A stretch of 64,000 bases of DNA, taken from NCBI GenBank assembly GCA_021464415.1, contig CM038466.1:47801356-47865355 (forward strand), in the 5' to 3' direction. Position numbers and translations under genes: made by a program. Position 1 is the first letter of the stretch. Each line of letters begins with the position of its first letter. The stretch is from Lonicera japonica (lineage: Eukaryota; Streptophyta; Magnoliopsida; Dipsacales; Caprifoliaceae). Positions 12,192-23,278 of the stretch are shown one piece after another. Below the pieces are notes generated by a model, which searched no databases, had not been told where the DNA came from, and saw nothing but the letters and a program-made list of their open reading frames with translations.

Positions 12192-13236
12192 GAGAAATTA
12201 TTGGCTGCAACGGTGATGCCATGTCATTTTGCTAACGTGGTATCACATACGTGACCAATCAATCAGCAATCCACACGTGGATTATCCAAAACAAGTCATT
12301 CATTATATACAGAGCACCCACAAATGTTATAATAATGTTCCCCACCCACCTGAGATCGCCATTCCATTTAGCCAGACCAACTTCTCCACTGCCATAAGCC
12401 ACACAAATTCGAACCTTAGTTTTTTTGTCAATCTAGATATCGATTGACCATTTCTCTTTTGATACTCTCAATCTCTCACTTCACTACTCCTCAAACCCTT
12501 CACCACAAATAATCATCATCATCATTTTATACGACAACAACCAAAAAAAAATCCCAAAATTTTCTAGAGAGAGATGATTACTATACTACATACAAATCAT
12601 ACGTGGAATGTGCCGACCAACTATATATATCGACACATACTCTCAAACTTGAGAGAGATATTTATACACATACAAATATACGTATGTGTATATATATACA
12701 CACAAATTGATCACCATCTCCGAACTCAATCTCCATCTCCAACCATCCCCTAACCACCACCCCCTCTGGCCACCGCAGTCGCCTCTGTCGCCTTCGCCAC
12801 CACCATCTCCATTCCTCTCTCTCATCCTCCCCAATATCAAACCCATCTCTCTCAATCAATTAATCCCAAATTTGGCCGAACACTTTAGTCTCAGTTCCGA
12901 CGGTGCTGAAATCCCGTATTTCTCTCTTCTTCCTTTGGTGGTGGTGGAAGTGAAGGATTTGAGGTTTTTAAAAGTTTAGATTTCTTTTTTATTTGACAGG
13001 TAATGGTTGTTCGAAGTGCCTGGCAGTGGAGAAGGTAGATTTTTTTTATTTGAAAGGCGATGGTTGTTCGAAGTGGTTGGCGGTGGAGAAGGTGGTCGGC
13101 AATGGAGAAGGTGGATTTAATATTTTGGGTGCTCTGTATAATGAAATTTGTGGATTCCACGTGGATTGCTGTGATTGGGTGGTGATACCGCGTCAGCAAA
13201 AGGACATGGCGTCACTGTTGTAGCCAATAATTTCTC
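12192..13236. mobile_element. Mutator-like non-autonomous element with 9-bp TSD
   Basis: Terminal inverted repeats of about 120 bp begin GAGAAATTATTGGCT at 12192 and are mirrored to 13236. Shared inner blocks include gccatgtc-ttttgct, ggtatcac, caatccac and acagagcaccca. The 9 bases outside the left end (gtgtttggg, 12183-12191) and the right end (atgttcggg, 13237-13245) match at 7 of 9, both differences being transitions. Long TIRs with a 9-bp duplication are characteristic of Mutator-like elements. The interior has a CT/Pro-Ser-rich stretch (12686-12979) and a short GGTTGTTCGAAGTG tandem (about 13005-13100), but I see no transposase and no identifiable captured gene. Confidence 0.75.
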
Positions 13237-13489
13237 ATGTTCGGGGGTGGGGTGGGATGGGTACGTGTGTGTGTGGGGGGGGGGGGGGTAATTAACTTTC
13301 TCTCTCTCATTTTAATTTCCTTTTTTTTGGCTATATTTTTTATTTAATAAATTTTTTTTTTGGTTAAGTTGGATCCACCTATAAATATAGATAAGCCAAC
13401 TCAGCATTCTCTCAATGAAAATTAACGGGGTTAGGCGGAAGGTTCAAAACATGTCACTTAATGTATTTTAGGGTACCGCTTGCTACCTA

Positions 13490-14112
13490 AAGCATCCATA
13501 CCGGGTATGGTAAATTTATCGGTATGGTAACTTGATAAATTTACCATACCCCTCCTCATACCAGAGAAATGTAGATGAGCAAAATTTAGCTTGTATGGTA
13601 TAGAGGGAGTAAACTTATCATTTCTCTAAATTTTAGTGATACGGCTATACTTTACTCATATGACCTATACGGATGTGATCAACTCGTATCAAAATATATA
13701 TATATATATATATAAACCATACGAGTGTGGGATACTCGTATGAGCCATACACACCCATACGAGTGAAGCACGCTTGTATGGCACTATTCCTATTTTTTCT
13801 TTTTCTTTTTTTTTATGCTCAACACCACACGAAGTTAAAAAAAAAGTAATAGAGAAATCCATACGAAGCTAGCAGCCTTGTTTTTCCATTTTCTTTTTTT
13901 TTATTTTCTTTTTTTTTTTAATTTCAACACCCATACAAGTGGGAGCCTCGTATTAGTTATTTTTTTAAAAAAAAAATTATTGCTCAATAGTCATACGAGG
14001 ATAGCACGCTCGTATGACTGTTTTTATGCCATATCCGCTATGTAGAATCCGCAAACTTACTAACCAATTGCTAAATTTGGCATTAAATTTACCATACCCG
14101 GTATGGATGCTC
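13490..14112. mobile_element. Tourist-like MITE with internal array of small hairpins
   Basis: The 28-bp terminal inverted repeats (13491-13518 and 14084-14111) are perfect complements beginning AGCATCCATACCGGG. Extending by one base gives (G/A)AGCATCC termini flanked by CTA (13487-13489) and TTA (14113-14115), close to the TTA target of PIF/Harbinger MITEs. The interior repeatedly carries CATACGAG paired a few bases later with CTCGTATG or close variants (about 13715-14025), each a small stem-loop. It splits the right arm of the 10756-14179 element. Confidence 0.75.
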
Positions 14113-14179
14113 TTATGAAACTTAGAGGATATGAATTGAATTCGACACAAACTTTAAGGTTTTTTGTATCAATTACCCC

Positions 14180-15089
14180 AAAAAAAATTAAAAAAGTAAT
14201 GACTTTTTTATACAAATATTGTTTTAAATAATTTAATGTTAAAATATCTACTAAATTAATTAATATTCCATCCTTAATTATTTGCAAATATTAAGAAAAT
14301 GAAAGTAATTAAAGGTAAAAAAAAACAAAACTACTCCTCCTTTATCTTCGATCTCTCCATTATAAAATGAGTTCTGCCACAAGTTCTTCCGCTATACTGG
14401 AAAATAATTTTGTTTCTACATTGCACTTCTTATGCATTATTCTTCTCCTATTATTCATTCACTTATTTGAAACTCTGGTTTTTGAAAGCTAACAACCACC
14501 CCACAAGTTTTACTAGTAGCTTAACACCATTACTTTAGATCATCCCATGCGTGAAAATTCTACATTTTAGGAAAAAAATATATATATTGTGTTGAAAATA
14601 CTATATACATATAGTTTAGTATTTGATTTAAGAAATAGTTATCTATTTAATAATAAAAAATTGAGTTCAGACCCATCTGAAAGGTTTAATGTTTTCCCCT
14701 TTTTGTAATGGCACATCATTGACGTCACTTATAACCGATTGTAACACCGACAAAGTATCCAAAATATTGAATCCATTTGATGTGGATAACTTAGAGTCAT
14801 GAAAATATTTTATAAGTGATTCTGGTAACCAAAACAAGAAATATATATATATTAAGGTCGCGTGAAAATTACGAAAATTATGAAACTAATTCTACTTAGA
14901 AAAGGAAAATAATAACTCCTAGAATATTCCTAATGCAATAAGGAAATTAATAATAAAAATAATATGCAAACTTATTCAAAAAGGAAACTACTAATCTAAT
15001 TCCTAATTGAATAATGAAATAATAATAATTCTAAAAATTAAAACTACTTAAAATAATAATTGACTTCCGCGAGCTCCATGACTTCCGTG
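14180..15089. other. AT-rich intergenic DNA, no gene seen
   Basis: Long A/T runs, no sustained reading frame and no inverted or direct repeats that I could pair. About 14880-15060 is especially rich in TAATAA-like simple sequence. Confidence 0.5.
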
Positions 15090-15140
15090 TTTGACTATGC
15101 TTAAATCCTCTAGCTGCGCGTGTACTAGTATGCTCCAAGG

Positions 15141-15790
15141 TCATCCAATACCAGTACGGACCCTACCAATCAACGTGTTAATCAAGTTGGAGCTTGTGTT
15201 AGCCTGGATCACATTATTCCCCTGCTCTTGAAAAGGATTTGTCCTAAAACCCATGCTATGTGTTACACGAATTACCCATTCTTCAATAAAGCTAACCTTC
15301 AAATGCCACTTCGAAGCTTGAACCCTCCCTTGCCAGTAGAACAAATATTTTGAATACTTACGATGCTAGATATTCTTGGAAAATCGGAGCTCATCTAACG
15401 TCAAACCATGATTTAATTCAATATCCCGCAGCTTGTTGAAGAAGTCGATTAGCTTATAATTCGGATGAACATCAAAATTGTCTGCACCAATAAAATCAAT
15501 ATGCTATATATCGTCAATCTTCAACTCAGCTCAAACCTCATCTTCTTCTTCAGTAGAAATATTATCTAAATTAGCAACGTTAGTTGAAGTATCTTGCTCA
15601 TTGACTCGCCCCTCAACTTGAATCGATCGGCTTTCCTCAATGTAATTCTCTTCAACTTGCACTATAACTTTTTCATCTTATTCTTCTTGCAAACTTGGAA
15701 CTACACCTTCAACCCACAACTTGCCTTCTTCAGCCATCACTTCAATTTCCTCAATCTCATAAGTGTTCGGCTTACTCTCCAATGGCGACT
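15141..15790 (-). pseudogene. Ty3/gypsy polyprotein C-terminal remnant
   Basis: Read on the minus strand this gives an acidic linker (about 15790-15560) with stops, then a segment containing GADNFDVHPNYKLIDFFNKL, then a 67-residue piece with RTNPFQEQGNNVIQA near its end. An '(L)R(T/S)NPFQE(G/E)' motif close to the end of the polyprotein is seen in several plant chromovirus lineages. In-frame stops separate the pieces, so it is non-functional. No catalytic domain of pol survives between this and the gag remnant upstream. Confidence 0.5.
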
Positions 15791-15863
15791 TATACGGCTC
15801 GTTTCTTTTCTTCTTTCAATTGATTTGGTTCGCCAAAAGATGTATTCGGACTTTGACTTGGCT

Positions 15864-16217
15864 CTAGGCTTCCCCTCTTCTTAGACTGCTCATAGGCTTC
15901 GGTAAACATCTCCTCAAACCTACGAATAAATTCATCATCAAACAAGAAAACTTCTTCTTGCTACTACCCATATTGTTGTCTCGAACCCGACTTTCTTCAA
16001 CCTTACCACCGTGTCTTCTATTAGTAACACCCGAATCCCATTCATCTTCAAATTTAACCTTACAAGACTGACTTTTCAATTTATCTTTAGGAGCCCTATT
16101 CAACCACACACACCGTTCAATCTCTAATTGCTTTAATTGCGCACTATCGTGTTTAATCTTCGCTTGAAGCCACCTTTCTCCATATTCAAAGTTTAGACAA
16201 GACATACTTGGCTGCAA
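15864..16217 (-). pseudogene. Ty3/gypsy gag N-terminal remnant
   Basis: The 117-residue minus-strand frame is basic and probably helical in its first 50 residues, followed by Arg/Gly-rich RRHGGK and a RDNNMGSSKKK segment. The last resembles the conserved RDNNLGSIK start of the gag core in CRM/Reina-type chromoviruses. After it the similarity is lost, consistent with frameshift or deletion. Position downstream of a primer-binding site and leader fits gag. Assignment rests on this short motif and on order. Confidence 0.45.
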
Positions 16218-16844
16218 AACAAGGATTAGTATAAATAAAATAAATTTCTCACAACACTCCCTTACGTGTTTGGCTCGATTGAAGCCACTCTAATTTTACC
16301 GCTCATGTTTGTCACTCAAAATATTGAGATACTCACAGTTTTCTTTTTAGAACTCCAAAACAAGTTGAATAATATGAATATCACAAACCCTCAACAACCA
16401 ACTGCACACCCAACAATTAGATTTAGACGCGTTCAACAATGTAATACTAAGGACTCAATAAACCTAATTCTAGCAATATTAATGAGCCAAAAGAATTTCT
16501 AAAATTGCTAGAGTATGCAAAGTGGAGTTTCAAACAAAAAAACCCAATGAATTTCAAACCCTAACGAGCATAGCCGCAATCAAATTTTTCCTAGGGTTTT
16601 CTAAATTTTCCCCAACCAAACGGAATTTATATGGACCAAAATCACAAGATAAAAACCCAACAAAAAGTATCAATGAATAATCTAGGGTTTTTTTTTGAGA
16701 TATTTAAACCTCCACAATTGAAACTTTAATGCAATAATATTCACAAACCCACCCTAACAATAATCAATTTTTTTTTCTAAAGTTTTCAAGAAATTTCAGA
16801 ATCCTGTCTTTTTTTTTTCCCTTCTCAGAAAACACTTTTCAAGC

Positions 16845-16985
16845 GATTACTGTTCACGAGGTATTGTTCATCGACGATGTTCATCAACAATGTTCACGCG
16901 GCACTGTTCATGGTTACTATTCACGATTACTGTTCATGTGCACTATTCATCGGGTACTGTTCACAGTGCTATTCATGCAATTTTT
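16845..16985. repeat. Imperfect tandem array of TACTGTTCA-like units in element leader
   Basis: About ten copies of (t/c)actgttca(c/t), actattca or related words occur within 140 bases, spaced 10-20 bases apart. It lies between the primer-binding site and gag of the minus-strand element, so it belongs to the transcribed leader. Confidence 0.7.
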
Positions 16986-17104
16986 TTTAAACCCTAACAC
17001 AAATTTGGAATAAGATTCACAAGAATAAAGATATAGGGTTTCAAGAATCTACTACGAAATTGAAACAAGAAACTAAAGATAGAAAACCTGGATAGAAAAG
17101 TTTC

Positions 17105-17116
17105 CTCTAATACCAA
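17105..17116 (-). other. Primer-binding site (initiator-Met tRNA type), minus strand
   Basis: On the minus strand the bases read TTGGTATTAGAG, one transition from the TGGTATCAGAG site complementary to initiator-Met tRNA. It directly follows ...GCGCGTCA, a proper LTR end. It fixes orientation and the LTR boundary at 17117. Confidence 0.65.
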
Positions 17117-17650
17117 TGACGCGCTCCCGGATCATCTTTCCTAGCCAGGCTAATGGATCCTCAACCCTTGAACTACGAACGTACCAAGAACCTTGGAATA
17201 CGTCGACAGATGGAAGGTGGAAACCTCAACCCAATGCTTAAAGAAGCGTGAACCTTGGTATGATCGAAGACGCCACAATCAATTGGTGGAGAATTGATTG
17301 ATAAGTCAAGAACAATTGATCTGTTAATCCCTCTCTCGGTGGCATAAGAAAGTTAAGTGGGATAAATAACCCGTCAAGATATCCAATCCCAACGAACACC
17401 AAACATGGGATAGGATAAAGTTATCCTACCCCGCCCTTTTATCATGCGCGTCAAACGCAACCCAGAAGTACGAAATGTTGTAATCATAATTAAGTTCTTC
17501 TATCAAAATTTAAATAAGAATATAATTTCTAGTATGAATTCATAACGAAAAACAAAATTGCAAGAGATATGCATTGCATATTCTCTCTCTATTTAACTAT
17601 GGTAAACACTAATTCCTAATTCTTAATTTCTTAACCTCTAATGCCGCGTT
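17117..17650 (-). repeat. 5' LTR (partial boundary) of the minus-strand Ty3 element
   Basis: The inner end at 17117 (TGACGCG on the plus strand, ...CGCGTCA on the minus) is set by the adjacent primer-binding site. The outer end is uncertain: a gag fragment of a different element begins at 17676, so the LTR must stop before that. No second copy was found left of 15141. Confidence 0.4.
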
Positions 17651-17675
17651 AACCCATTATATTATATAATTTTTC

Positions 17676-17860
17676 TGCACATGACCGCGTCATTCGAAAA
17701 CCAGAATGCCATGACTAGTTGATAATATCAAATGTGATCAGTGGGATCAGTTCGGACATCAAATATACTAAACTTTGGCATGAAAAATTTCTTTGGAGGG
17801 GCAGCTTTTGCAATTCTTTGAGTGAATAGGGAGCCATCCTTCTCTCCCTGTTATTTTCTT
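17676..17860 (-). pseudogene. Tat-like Ty3/gypsy gag fragment
   Basis: One minus-strand frame reads SLFTQRIAKAAPPKKFFMPK, then FSIFDVRTDPTDHI, a stop, and YYQLVMAFWFSNDAVMCR. The PKKFxMPxxxxxDGTxDPxDH pattern followed by a short gap and (D/S)xxMCR is the conserved gag core of plant Tat/Ogre-type elements. It breaks off at 17676, where the neighbouring LTR element begins, suggesting that element inserted here. A stop codon and truncation at both ends make it non-functional. Confidence 0.6.
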
Positions 17861-18127
17861 GCCAAATCTCTCGACATGTGTGCAATAGCTTTTCTAGCCA
17901 CTGTGGTATCGATCAACTTTATGAGATCATGTTAGGCCTGTGTTTTTCGACCTGGGCCTTTCTCTGTGATTCTTTCAAAATTGGCTTTGGGTTTGGATGG
18001 GTGCAGTTTGTGCCGTTTTCAAGTTTTGTTTTGGGGTGGTAGCTTTGTGGGTGAGGCAACGGTATCTTTTTTCATCATCTCGTGATATTGACTTCTTCAA
18101 ACGTTCTCTAAAAAGTGCTTGAAGAGC

Positions 18128-18343
18128 CTAGTTCTCAAGCCTTTGCTTTCTAAGTTCACTTTCTGAGCCACCAGCAATGATACTATGTTCGTTGTAATTA
18201 CTGTCCACCGCTCCTCTTCTCGAGTAAGTCGGCGGGATTGACTCATGCACTATGGGTAGGGTTGGTATTGTGCCATTACCACCTTGGAGATGCTGTGGTA
18301 GTGATGTTTGGGGGCCATCGGTGGTCCAACTAGTTTGAACCAT
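18128..18343 (-). pseudogene. Hypothetical 71-residue frame, possible gag N-terminus
   Basis: A minus-strand frame starts MVQTSWTTDGPQ and ends in a charged SESELRKQRLEN segment. It lies just upstream of the Tat-like gag fragment in the same orientation, so it may be the N-terminal part of that gag. I do not recognise it independently. A pyrimidine tract and CAG immediately precede the ATG region, which could be chance. Confidence 0.35.
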
Positions 18344-20105
18344 GTTAATTCTGATTGTAAAAAAAAGTAAGTGTGTATGAAATTACTAAGAACATAGAGG
18401 AAACTTCGGTTCCTGCAGCAGTGCCAGTTGTGGGTGACAAAAAATTTGAACTCACTCACAATGAATAGTTCTTAGAAAAGTTAGTCTAAATTGGATCAAA
18501 AAGACAATGAGTAACATATTTTTTGTTTACAAGTAGGTTTCCCCAGGGATTTTCACATCCTTCTGACAGTATATCCTCCTTTTTGTGTGTGTGTTTTTAT
18601 ATGAACTTGGTAATAACAATAAAAAAAACACAAGATACTAGATATTTCTTTCTCTATTACCTATTGCCTCAAATTTAGGATCCTTTTTAATGAGCTTTCC
18701 CCTTTCTATTTATATGTATAGAAATACTGTTACAATGCTCCATTAAGGTAAAGAGTAAAACACTTTCACTCCAGCACTTTACAGGTGAATTAACCCTTAT
18801 CCACAACTAACTAGCTTTATACTTACAGTTGTTCTTATCTCATTTGTTATGATGACCATCTTGGCATGGTCGTATACCAATTTCGTCTAATACAGTTTTC
18901 ATGTCTTCATTGGTGAAGATAATCACATCAGCACTTTCAGCAATCCAAATGATCTTACTATATTCGGCAATTTTGGCTTCACTCACTCGGGTTTATGGCT
19001 AGGGCCGTTCCGCCCTGGGCCTTGTCCTTTTTCTCCAATCTTTAATGGGTTTCGCCCGATTCCTTAGGTGATTTAAGGGGAATTTTTAGAATTAATTGGT
19101 CATTCCTTTATTCTGCACTTAAATGCATAACAATCCTACTTTTGTGTAAAAAAATTAAACTAGTATAGCAAATAAGTAGGAATCTATCCAGATTCAAGTT
19201 AATACCTTAAAAATAGGAAAGTTTGTTAAAATCCAAGGTTTTAGGAACCGAGATTAAAATAGTTTTTGAATTTTGATTTTGAAAATTATCTAAACTAAGA
19301 AACTAAAAATTAATAAACTAATAAAATTAAATCAAATAAGAAAATAATTAATATAAATAAATCAAACAAGCAAATCGTTCATACCTAGTTTGACATAATT
19401 TGTAAATTGCTTGAATTGAAACATGAAGGTCGAGATTGCATTGACCCCAAACTTCAAGGTTTGTCTTGTTTTTTTCCCTTATAAGTTACATCTTTCATAG
19501 CATTCTCTTTACTTTATTGTTACTTTGATTCGTTTAAACATCAAGGTCATCCCGAACATATATAGGGACATTTTCATATATTTTCTTTTTAGAAAAAATA
19601 AATTGTAAGATAACACTTATTTTAGTAAGAAAACTAGTAAATATATGATTGGTCCTACTTATTTTGGTCAAAAATATATTAACTCTTATATTTTTAATAT
19701 AATTCTAACATTCATGATAGCTTAAAGAGTTGTGTTCTCACTGGAGTTTGTAAATCTTGTGAACATAAAATTTTAGATAGTGAAGTAACATTATTTTCGT
19801 GTCAAATATAAAATGATTCGGTTCGGTTATGCACTAACACACCTGAAACCTAAACCAAATCTCTCTACGATTTCAGTTCGGTTTATTTGTTTCGGCGTTT
19901 TGGGTTTAGATTGGTACAATTTGATTTTCAAATTCGCCACAACATCCCTATGGGATGACTGTATTTGGGGGTGAATAGTTCAAATTTGTAGTATGAAGGT
20001 TTTTATTCAGAATTAAACGGGACTTGTTATCGGCTCTAGCTTTTAGAATTTTCATAGATTTAAAAATCTCAAATCTGAATCTAATTGTGCTATCTAAATA
20101 ATTAG
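18344..20105. other. Unannotated stretch with a possible retroelement remnant
   Basis: Mostly AT-rich with no sustained frame. On the minus strand, 18975-18855 reads as an open segment containing SADVIIFTNEDMKTV and GHHNK, faintly like the linker before the protease of Tat-type elements; too short to call. 19200-19900 has long A/T runs. Nothing resembling the missing LRR-kinase C-terminus or the missing part of the Athila LTR is visible. Confidence 0.4.
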
Positions 20106-21405
20106 ATCCCAAAATAGTAAGGTTTTGTAGAAAATTTGATTGCGGTCGTTTTGATAGGTGAATCATCAAAATCGGCCAAGAAACAAGCAAGTTATGATTA
20201 AAATACGAAAGCACATATTTTTAGGGTTCTACGCGCGATTCTACCAAAAATTCCAACAAAAATTATAAATTAAGCATGGATTTCAATCATCAATCACATT
20301 CAAACACATAATTAACTAACAATCTAAGCATTAATTGAAAGAAATTAAAAATAAAATTGAAAGAAAAAAAAAACTTACAGTTACGCAGTAATTGAAGAAA
20401 CTCTAATGGGACTCGCGTGAACTCAAATTGAAAGAGAATTATACGATATTTATTCTTCAATACAAGCCAAAAAGGAAATAAAAATATCTCTCAGACTCTC
20501 TCTGATAGTTAGATGTTCTGAACATTCTTCAAGAATGTCGACTCTCTCTCTCCCCCTCAAAAATAATATGCGACTCTGACTCAAATATCTCCAACCTAAA
20601 CAAAAATAATCATCGACTCTTTTCAAAATTCAAAATAAAACTAATTAATAAAATAAAATAAAATAAATAATAATAATGATAATCCAAAAACTACTTTTAG
20701 CTTTTATCGTGTATCAAGTCGTTGGCTCGAGAGACTAAGTCACACTGGACTAAGCATGAGTATAGAGCTGGTCACTTGCCATCTAGGCTAAGGACCCCAT
20801 TCGGTAAATCTTTGCACCATGAATTTATGTATTCTTTCGCGCTCAAACCCAATCCACTAGCGCACTGATCGTATTTCTACCATAACTTTGTGCTCCGAAC
20901 TCCGATTGATGCAAAGTTTTCTCCTCGCGTAGCTTACTCAGAGCTCTACAACTTTTATTTCTAGAGTTTTCTTCAAATTCTGCATGGATAAATACCAAAA
21001 TTGGATAAAACATCAACATTGCGCGCGGTGAATCTTTTCTTCATTCAAAATTTTTTTGGTTTGATTCAAATGACTCTTCTCTGCTTGGAACTTCTCTATT
21101 GGCTTCTCTTAGTCTCTTCCATCAACTTCCTTCATGGTTGAGCTTGGGATTTTCTTTCGGTTCACCTCTTGAACTCAATTCAGCTCCAAATTTGACCAGT
21201 AATGACTAACTTTGGGGGAATTTGCTTCTGGATTCGTTCTTGTTCATTTTTAACGTGTAAAAAGGTGATAATGCACTAGAAACGAACATACTATCCTATT
21301 TCATGATTAAAACTCAATTCTTAACAATTTTGGATAATTAAAATCAAATTCATGCATATTAAGCCACCTAAATACGTATAAAAATGTAATATTTTGGCTT
21401 AATCA
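20106..21405 (-). repeat. 3' LTR of the Athila-like element, truncated
   Basis: Nearly collinear with 31619-32905 (shared ccaaaatagtaagg at the left, ttttggcttaatca at the right). Only about 1300 of 2565 bases are present: the counterpart of 30341-31618 is missing, so the outer half has been deleted. Small indels and scattered substitutions separate the copies. Confidence 0.9.
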
Positions 21406-21420
21406 CATCCCCCAACTAAC
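21406..21420 (-). other. Polypurine tract of the Athila-like element
   Basis: On the minus strand the bases GTTAGTTGGGGGATG end directly at the LTR start TGATTAAG. A G-rich purine run here primes plus-strand DNA synthesis in LTR retrotransposons. Confidence 0.75.
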
Positions 21421-23278
21421 GTATTGTTAGTCTCTAGCAATGAAGTGATCTTTATTATATGCCAACTAAAAAAAACAAAAAAAAGAATGACCAAAAATAC
21501 AATCCTAATCTTAAACAGTTGCATTAAGCGTATGCAATAACTCTTAAAAAGTTTGTCCTTTCAAAAATAGCTCAGCAAGAACTCAATAAGACTTATGCAA
21601 TATATTAGCAAAAGATATTCAGGAAAAGTGCAAGTCTTGATAACAATTGAAAAGATGCATACATAAGTGGATTTAAGTGTTCATACTTAGACAGTTATAT
21701 TAACTTGTCAATGTCAATGCCAATCATAGGATAAAGCTCTTGTTCATTTTTAAGTCTCAACTCAATTCTCACTGGGCATACACTCTACAAATGAATCACT
21801 GAAAACAGGTGTAGCACTCTACATACGGGCAAAAGATTGTTCGTAAACAAGTTCAAATGTCTTACGTATGTTTTCTTTGAAAGATGCCAAAATGAAAGAA
21901 TGGGAGTCTTTTAAACTAAGATTCAGTTATTAAAGAAGCGAGACTGCTATATCTGCCTTTTTTATTATTTAAACCACAAACTAAACCTTTAGAGATCAAT
22001 TAGGACTTTGCTAGGTTGTAATGGGGTTAAGGGTAGTGGATATGAAATGAACGGGTCAAATGAGGGATCAAAAGACTCATTAGCTCAGTTAACTCGAGAG
22101 GTATATAAATGAACCTCTATATCAAAAACATACCCAATTTTTACTGTTTCCGTTATCATCCCATTACACTTGCTTTTCTTTATTCTTTTTAAGGCATTCT
22201 TTTGATATTATATTTTTTTTTCATTGTCTTTTCTCTTTCTATACTTTTTTTTTTCAAACAAAGCAAGATGTTCTTTTTTGCATTTTTCTTCATTACAATC
22301 CGGGCCTTTGATTTTGAGCCCTACTGCTAATGAGCCAAAAAAGTAGGTAAGTTATGGAATTTGGGCTCGGTTATTCATTTGGTATATCAATACAAATCAG
22401 GCTTCAGGCTTCAAATTGGCTACTGAGGATAAAACATAAAAGGGTAGGCCAAGGCTATATAGGCTAATGAAAGATGGCCTATGTCATTTCCCTAATGCCA
22501 GTTCTAGGTTCAAACAATAAGACAATAGCAATCTCATGGATGAACCTCTCTAAAACTGAATAAGAGTGATAGTAGAAAGACTCGAACAATTTAATAATCG
22601 CTTTCAAAAGAATCAGAATTTGTAAATAATAGATCTCAAAATAAGGAAAAAAGGCTCAACTCCTCACAAGGCTATATAGTCTCCACTCATTGTGAACAAG
22701 GCATTTCACAGTCAAGGTATATCAATCTAGTCTATAAACATGAACAAGTAAATTCAAATCGGCATATAACTTTTCAAACATAATAAGAATCAACATTTTC
22801 AAGATTTTCTGACGCTACCAAGCATGGTAAGTCTAATCATGAATGCGTCGTCGCCCAATGAAAGGGAACAAGAAAGATACCATCAGGCGACTTAGGCTTG
22901 AAATCTCTTCTTTTTTTAAATTTTTATTTTTATTTTATTTTAAAGGAAAGCAGGGAAATCCTAACTAATGTACTGACATGCATGCTTTTTGAAACAAATA
23001 TGACCTAAGGTCTCCCTTCCCCTAACTAAAATCCTACATTGTCCACAATGTAAACAACTAAGCATTAAAGCATGGATGTAAGGACATGTAATAAAAGATA
23101 AGGGAGAAAATGGTATGCCTCACGGCGGCTAGGCTAAGCGAAAACTGTATGTTAGCACATAGATATTCTACAAAAATCTAGAACTACGAAAAAAAAAAAA
23201 AAAAATAACTACGAAAAGAAAGAAAATAACAAAACTACTATACATACCTACCATACTCTACCTGCCATGGCGATGGCT
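21421..23278 (-). other. Non-coding 3' region of the Athila-like element
   Basis: About 1.9 kb between the last ORF and the polypurine tract. AT-rich with T runs near 22210-22260 and 22915-22945 and no sustained frame on either strand. A long untranslated stretch after pol is usual in Athila elements. Confidence 0.6.

Larger units (their letters stand above)
10756..14179. mobile_element. Non-autonomous DNA transposon with ~150-bp terminal inverted repeats (Mutator-like?)
   Basis: The left arm from 10756 (GGGTTAATAATACAAAAAACC) reappears inverted at the right. The right arm is cut in two by a MITE: about 13390-13489, then 14113-14179, ending in GGTATTGATT-like sequence read inward from 14179. 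Matching blocks include aaccttccgc, tacttaatgtattt and aactttaaggttttttgtat. Flanks are A-rich on both sides, so the target duplication is ambiguous. Long terminal inverted repeats fit a Mutator-like element, but no transposase is present. The interior has been colonised by three other inverted-repeat elements (11180-11540, 12192-13236, 13490-14112). Confidence 0.65.
15090..17650 (-). mobile_element. Internally deleted Ty3/gypsy element (CRM/Reina-like), minus strand
   Basis: On the minus strand the order is LTR part (from about 17650 down to 17117), primer-binding site (17116-17105), a leader containing a TACTGTTCA repeat array, a gag-like ORF (16217-15864), an acidic linker and a pol-tail-like ORF ending at 15141. 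RT, RNase H and integrase are missing, so it is a deletion derivative. The gag segment RDNNMGS and the C-terminal RTNPFQEQGN resemble motifs I associate with CRM/Reina-type elements; the lineage is inference. The left boundary and 3' LTR are not resolved. Confidence 0.55.

Noticed and set aside
12643..12979. Pro/Ser-rich plus frame and Arg/Gly/Trp-rich minus frames.
   Set aside because: They are mirror readings of a CT-rich low-complexity tract inside a Mutator-like element; no evidence of translation.
13700..14030. Regularly spaced CATACGAG units considered as a CRISPR-like array.
   Set aside because: Units are short stem-loops of uneven spacing in a plant MITE, with no constant-length repeats or unique spacers.
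18855..18975. Minus-strand open segment resembling a Tat-type pre-protease linker.
   Set aside because: Only about 45 codons with weak resemblance, and it lies on the wrong side of the nearby gag fragment.
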